Source: Melanocharis versteri (lineage: Eukaryota; Chordata; Aves; Passeriformes; Melanocharitidae). Taken from it: a DNA stretch of 64,000 nucleotides. Of this stretch, positions 61,088 to 64,000 are shown one piece after another (the stretch's first letter is position 1; every line of letters starts with the position of its first letter). A model generated the notes under the pieces. The model was not told the origin of the DNA. It did not search any database and saw nothing but the letters and a program-made list of their open reading frames with translations. Both the position numbers and the translations under genes were made by a program. The stretch lies in contig VZTG01009360.1 of assembly GCA_013397845.1 (NCBI GenBank), positions 372,001 through 436,000 of the forward strand, written 5' to 3'.

Positions 61088-63437
61088 TGCAGATTAAATT
61101 CAGACTTGACCCAAGGAAATGCAAAATATATCTAAATCTGTAAAGTTAGATTTCATAACGTCAGGCCAGACAGTAGCCAAAGGCACCCAAAGTAGCAGTT
61201 GCTATCTATAAAAAGCCAGGCATCCATTCACTCTTCCTGACTGGATGCTAAAATTTCATAATGACCTAAGATGAGCCTGTAGGTCATACAGGGTTGTTTG
61301 TGGTCATACTTAATTCAGTGGATTCTCTGACTGCTTCTTTTTCACCTTCACAAATAAGTCAGATATATGCCTGACCAAGTTCCTCTGTTTGTTCTCTGTG
61401 TTTGTACCACAAAGAAACAAAGACTGATGCATCATTTTTACAGGGAACCAATTAGATCAGTCGCTCCTCTGAGGGGTTGTAGAAAGAAGGACCCCCATCT
61501 GCCTGCTGGTTGATCTGGAACCCTGAAAAGGTTGCATATGTCCATCGCATACGTGAGATGATGTGAGGAGAAATTGCTTCCTTTGCTCTCTTTAGCCTCT
61601 GGAAGATGAAAACCCAAACAGGTTCTTGTCCATTTAAGTGTGTGCACATGAGTGCCTTGGCTGTGGGCACCAGGCAAAGCGTGCAAACCCCAGCTAATGA
61701 CTAAAACACACTAACAAGCATCATTATGCTCGTGAATTGCTCTTGGGCAACTGAACGGTTTGCCTCTATCCAGGACAAGAAGGAATTAATTAGTGAAGAG
61801 CCAGAAGGCAAGGATCCAGGTGCACCCCACGTCCAGAGGAGTGGGCTAGCAGCTGCAGTGTGATATCTAGGGCAGAACTAGCTTGGTAGGTTGATGCCTA
61901 GAGAAAATTGTAGGCTGGTCAGGCTTCCTATCAGTCAGATCAAACTGATTTAATTTCCTGTGCTCAGGCAATGCAGTGGCTACCCACAGAAAGACTCTTA
62001 TTATCATCAAAATCCTACATTGAAAATCAATATATGCTTTTTCTTTTCCCCTGCTTAATATGAAACTATGTGGGCGTACAGCTCCTCCTGGGACTCCATA
62101 TTCCAGTTTATCTGTGGTTTTTGTTTGTTCCTTGCACATGAACTTGCTTCAGATAGAACACATGCTTCAGATAGCACCGTGTCCTATGAAATGCACTCTG
62201 GGGAGACAGGTCAGCTTTCAAGCAAGAGAATATTTGAATGGATGCAGGTTTCTTGCCCAGGCATCTGTCTGCCAGAATGGAAGCGGCACTGCTGGTGGCT
62301 TGCCTTCACAAGCAATCTGAGTTGTGACGCAGTTGGCTCCAGCAATGCTCTGTACTTTGCATAGCTGCTGCATTAATTTAACTGCTCCTCTCCACTTCAG
62401 CTTTCAGTCTAGGGTTCATTTCCATCACTGTCAAGATGCTCCTCAAGTTCCCTCAGCGTGAAGTTCAAGTTCCTAGAGGTCCCACTCTTACCCTGGGCTG
62501 GCCTCCAAATCTTCCAGGTGCTGAAATGTTTTTAATGCTAGCGCACAACATGTCTTTTCTCAATTCCTCTCTCCAGACCAAGGGAGTGCTTTAGCACAAC
62601 AAATACCACTGCTGATCTTCCCCTGTCATTTGTGCACCCAGCATATTATACCATGCTCATTTAGCAGAGCATTTAAAATTAACCTAGGCAGACAAATACA
62701 CCCAAACCAAAGGAAACATACCATGTATAAAATAAAGTAATATAAATCTGACAGAGGTACACTCAGCAAGTTAAAAAAATTAAAACTTCATTGAAGACCT
62801 TCATGTCACAAGCCACTGCAGACCAATCTTCACAGCAGGATCACAAATGCCCTTTTGGGCATGAGTGTGTGTACCTATATGCATGAAGTCGATCTAAGGT
62901 ACCTTGCCTGTCAGGGAGGAAGAGTCTTTGTTTTAGTTGCTTAATCTTCAGCATCAACTCCATTGAATTTTGGACAAAGCTTTTATAGATAATGACTCAG
63001 GTGAGCAGCAGTTTATGCTGCAATTTAAGATCCAGCCTCAAAAATCTATTTTTTAAAGTCCAGAAACGTGTGGGGAGGAAATGTATGCAAAACAGGGGAA
63101 TGTCAGAGAGAGAAACTGCATCAAAATCCCTTTTTCCAGCATATTAAACCCAGAAGTTTATATTTACTCATATCTACAGATCCACATTTTTCATTTTTTG
63201 TTTGTTGAAGACTTACTATTAATTACACAGTAAATAGAGTTTAATGTTTAAGTCTAACTTGTACATTTTGGACTGCATTCATCTACACAGATTTGCAAAC
63301 AGCAGCAGTTGGACTCCTGAATACTGATGTGCTGATACTGGAAGAACTCGCCCAGGGACCACATTGCCTATTCTGTATACATGACAGCCAATGAGTAAAC
63401 AAATTAGGGAAAAGGGGTTTTGGTTTTTTGTGTGTGG
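61088..63437. other. Intergenic stretch, nothing supported
   Basis: No gene is supported. Overlapping open frames at 62060-62364 (86 and 98 codons) are not recognised as a gene family. Confidence 0.55.
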
Positions 63438-63438
63438 T

Positions 63439-63476
<38 letters not shown>

Positions 63477-63485
63477 GCTGTTGCT
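63438..63485 (+). repeat. TTG trinucleotide microsatellite
   Basis: About fifteen TTG/GTT units with one TGC interruption near the right end, likely length-polymorphic. Confidence 0.95.
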
Positions 63486-64000
63486 TTAAACTGCCATAAT
63501 ATTTGCGGAGAGGAGGAAATAATCCAGAATTTGCGTGGTGACAAAAAACCTATGGCCCTTAGATGGACCAATCACGGCCTATTAAAGGCCATCTGAACAG
63601 CAACCACAATACTCAGGGAGGCCCCTTGTCCCCAGACAGCTGCTGGCTTGGAGATCAGTGGGAAGGAAAAGGAGGAGCATCCTGTCTGCACACATTTCCC
63701 CAGAGGAGAAGCTTTGCTGGCAAAGCCAGAACAGATGCTTTTCAGTGATAGCTCCAGTGTTTTATTGTTTCGTACAATATGGCCAGGCTTTTGGAAAGCA
63801 ATACCTAGGTAGAAAGGTATTGTCTTACAGAAATGGATAATGGATGGATCTGAGCTGATAAAAGGCTTTGCCTTTGTGTAGGAAGATTAAACAATTCCCA
63901 GAATATGCTGCCCAATAACACCTCTATGCATTGAATACTTGCAAGGGGATTGTGTTATAAAGCTGCAGCAAAGTGCCACCAGTCATTTGGATTACCTCAC
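63486..64000. other. Right edge of the window, no gene seen
   Basis: Ordinary intergenic sequence with two short overlapping frames (63563-63840) that match nothing I know. If the human order holds, PTPRM would lie further right, outside the window. Confidence 0.5.

Noticed and set aside
62172..62260. Peptide with FEWMQV resembling the Hox hexapeptide region of Hox1-type proteins
   Set aside because: Similarity is limited to about six residues, the flanks do not match, no homeobox is nearby and the locus is not a Hox cluster.
1..64000. CRISPR arrays, operons, phage or other prokaryotic systems
   Set aside because: No spaced direct-repeat arrays or compact gene clusters; the content is vertebrate intergenic DNA.

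Overview
The window reads as avian nuclear DNA. The main reason is four fragments of CR1 LINE retrotransposons, including the bird-typical 3' end with its ATTCTATGATTCT-like tail. The background is AT-rich and intergenic, with simple repeats and one solo endogenous-retrovirus LTR. The CR1 types resemble those common in neoavian birds. I cannot name the species. There is no sign of bacterial, viral or plasmid organisation.

Only one protein-coding gene is clear: a single-exon leucine-rich-repeat gene on the + strand at 23707-24603 (298 aa), which I recognise as LRRC30. In human, LRRC30 lies between LAMA1 and PTPRM on 18p. This window is therefore probably the bird equivalent of that gene-poor interval; this is synteny inference and no LAMA1 or PTPRM exon is visible here.

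Layout: 1-300 is a GC- and CpG-rich block, broken by an 11-N assembly gap, that looks like a promoter or first exon with a strong + strand splice donor at 297/298. 300-23600 is non-coding, with a perfect 25-bp duplication (1664-1713), an exon-like open segment (5120-5287), a CR1 copy (8351-8858), a pair of related non-CR1 repeats (6921-6991 and 8876-8950), a G-quadruplex motif (9845-9866) and an older CR1 piece (12540-12748). LRRC30 follows, with a good splice acceptor at 23630 that suggests an unseen upstream non-coding exon. 24604-64000 is intergenic: a polypurine GAAA tract (27874-28099), an unusual hairpin (29900-29961), a solo LTR with intact 5-bp target-site duplication (40646-41086), a younger CR1 abutting an AT microsatellite (41695-42437), an old CR1 (45414-46335), and TTC- and TTG-type microsatellites near the right end.

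I found no operon-like or multi-gene system. Apart from LRRC30 and the CR1 remnants, I could not recognise any of the short open frames I examined.
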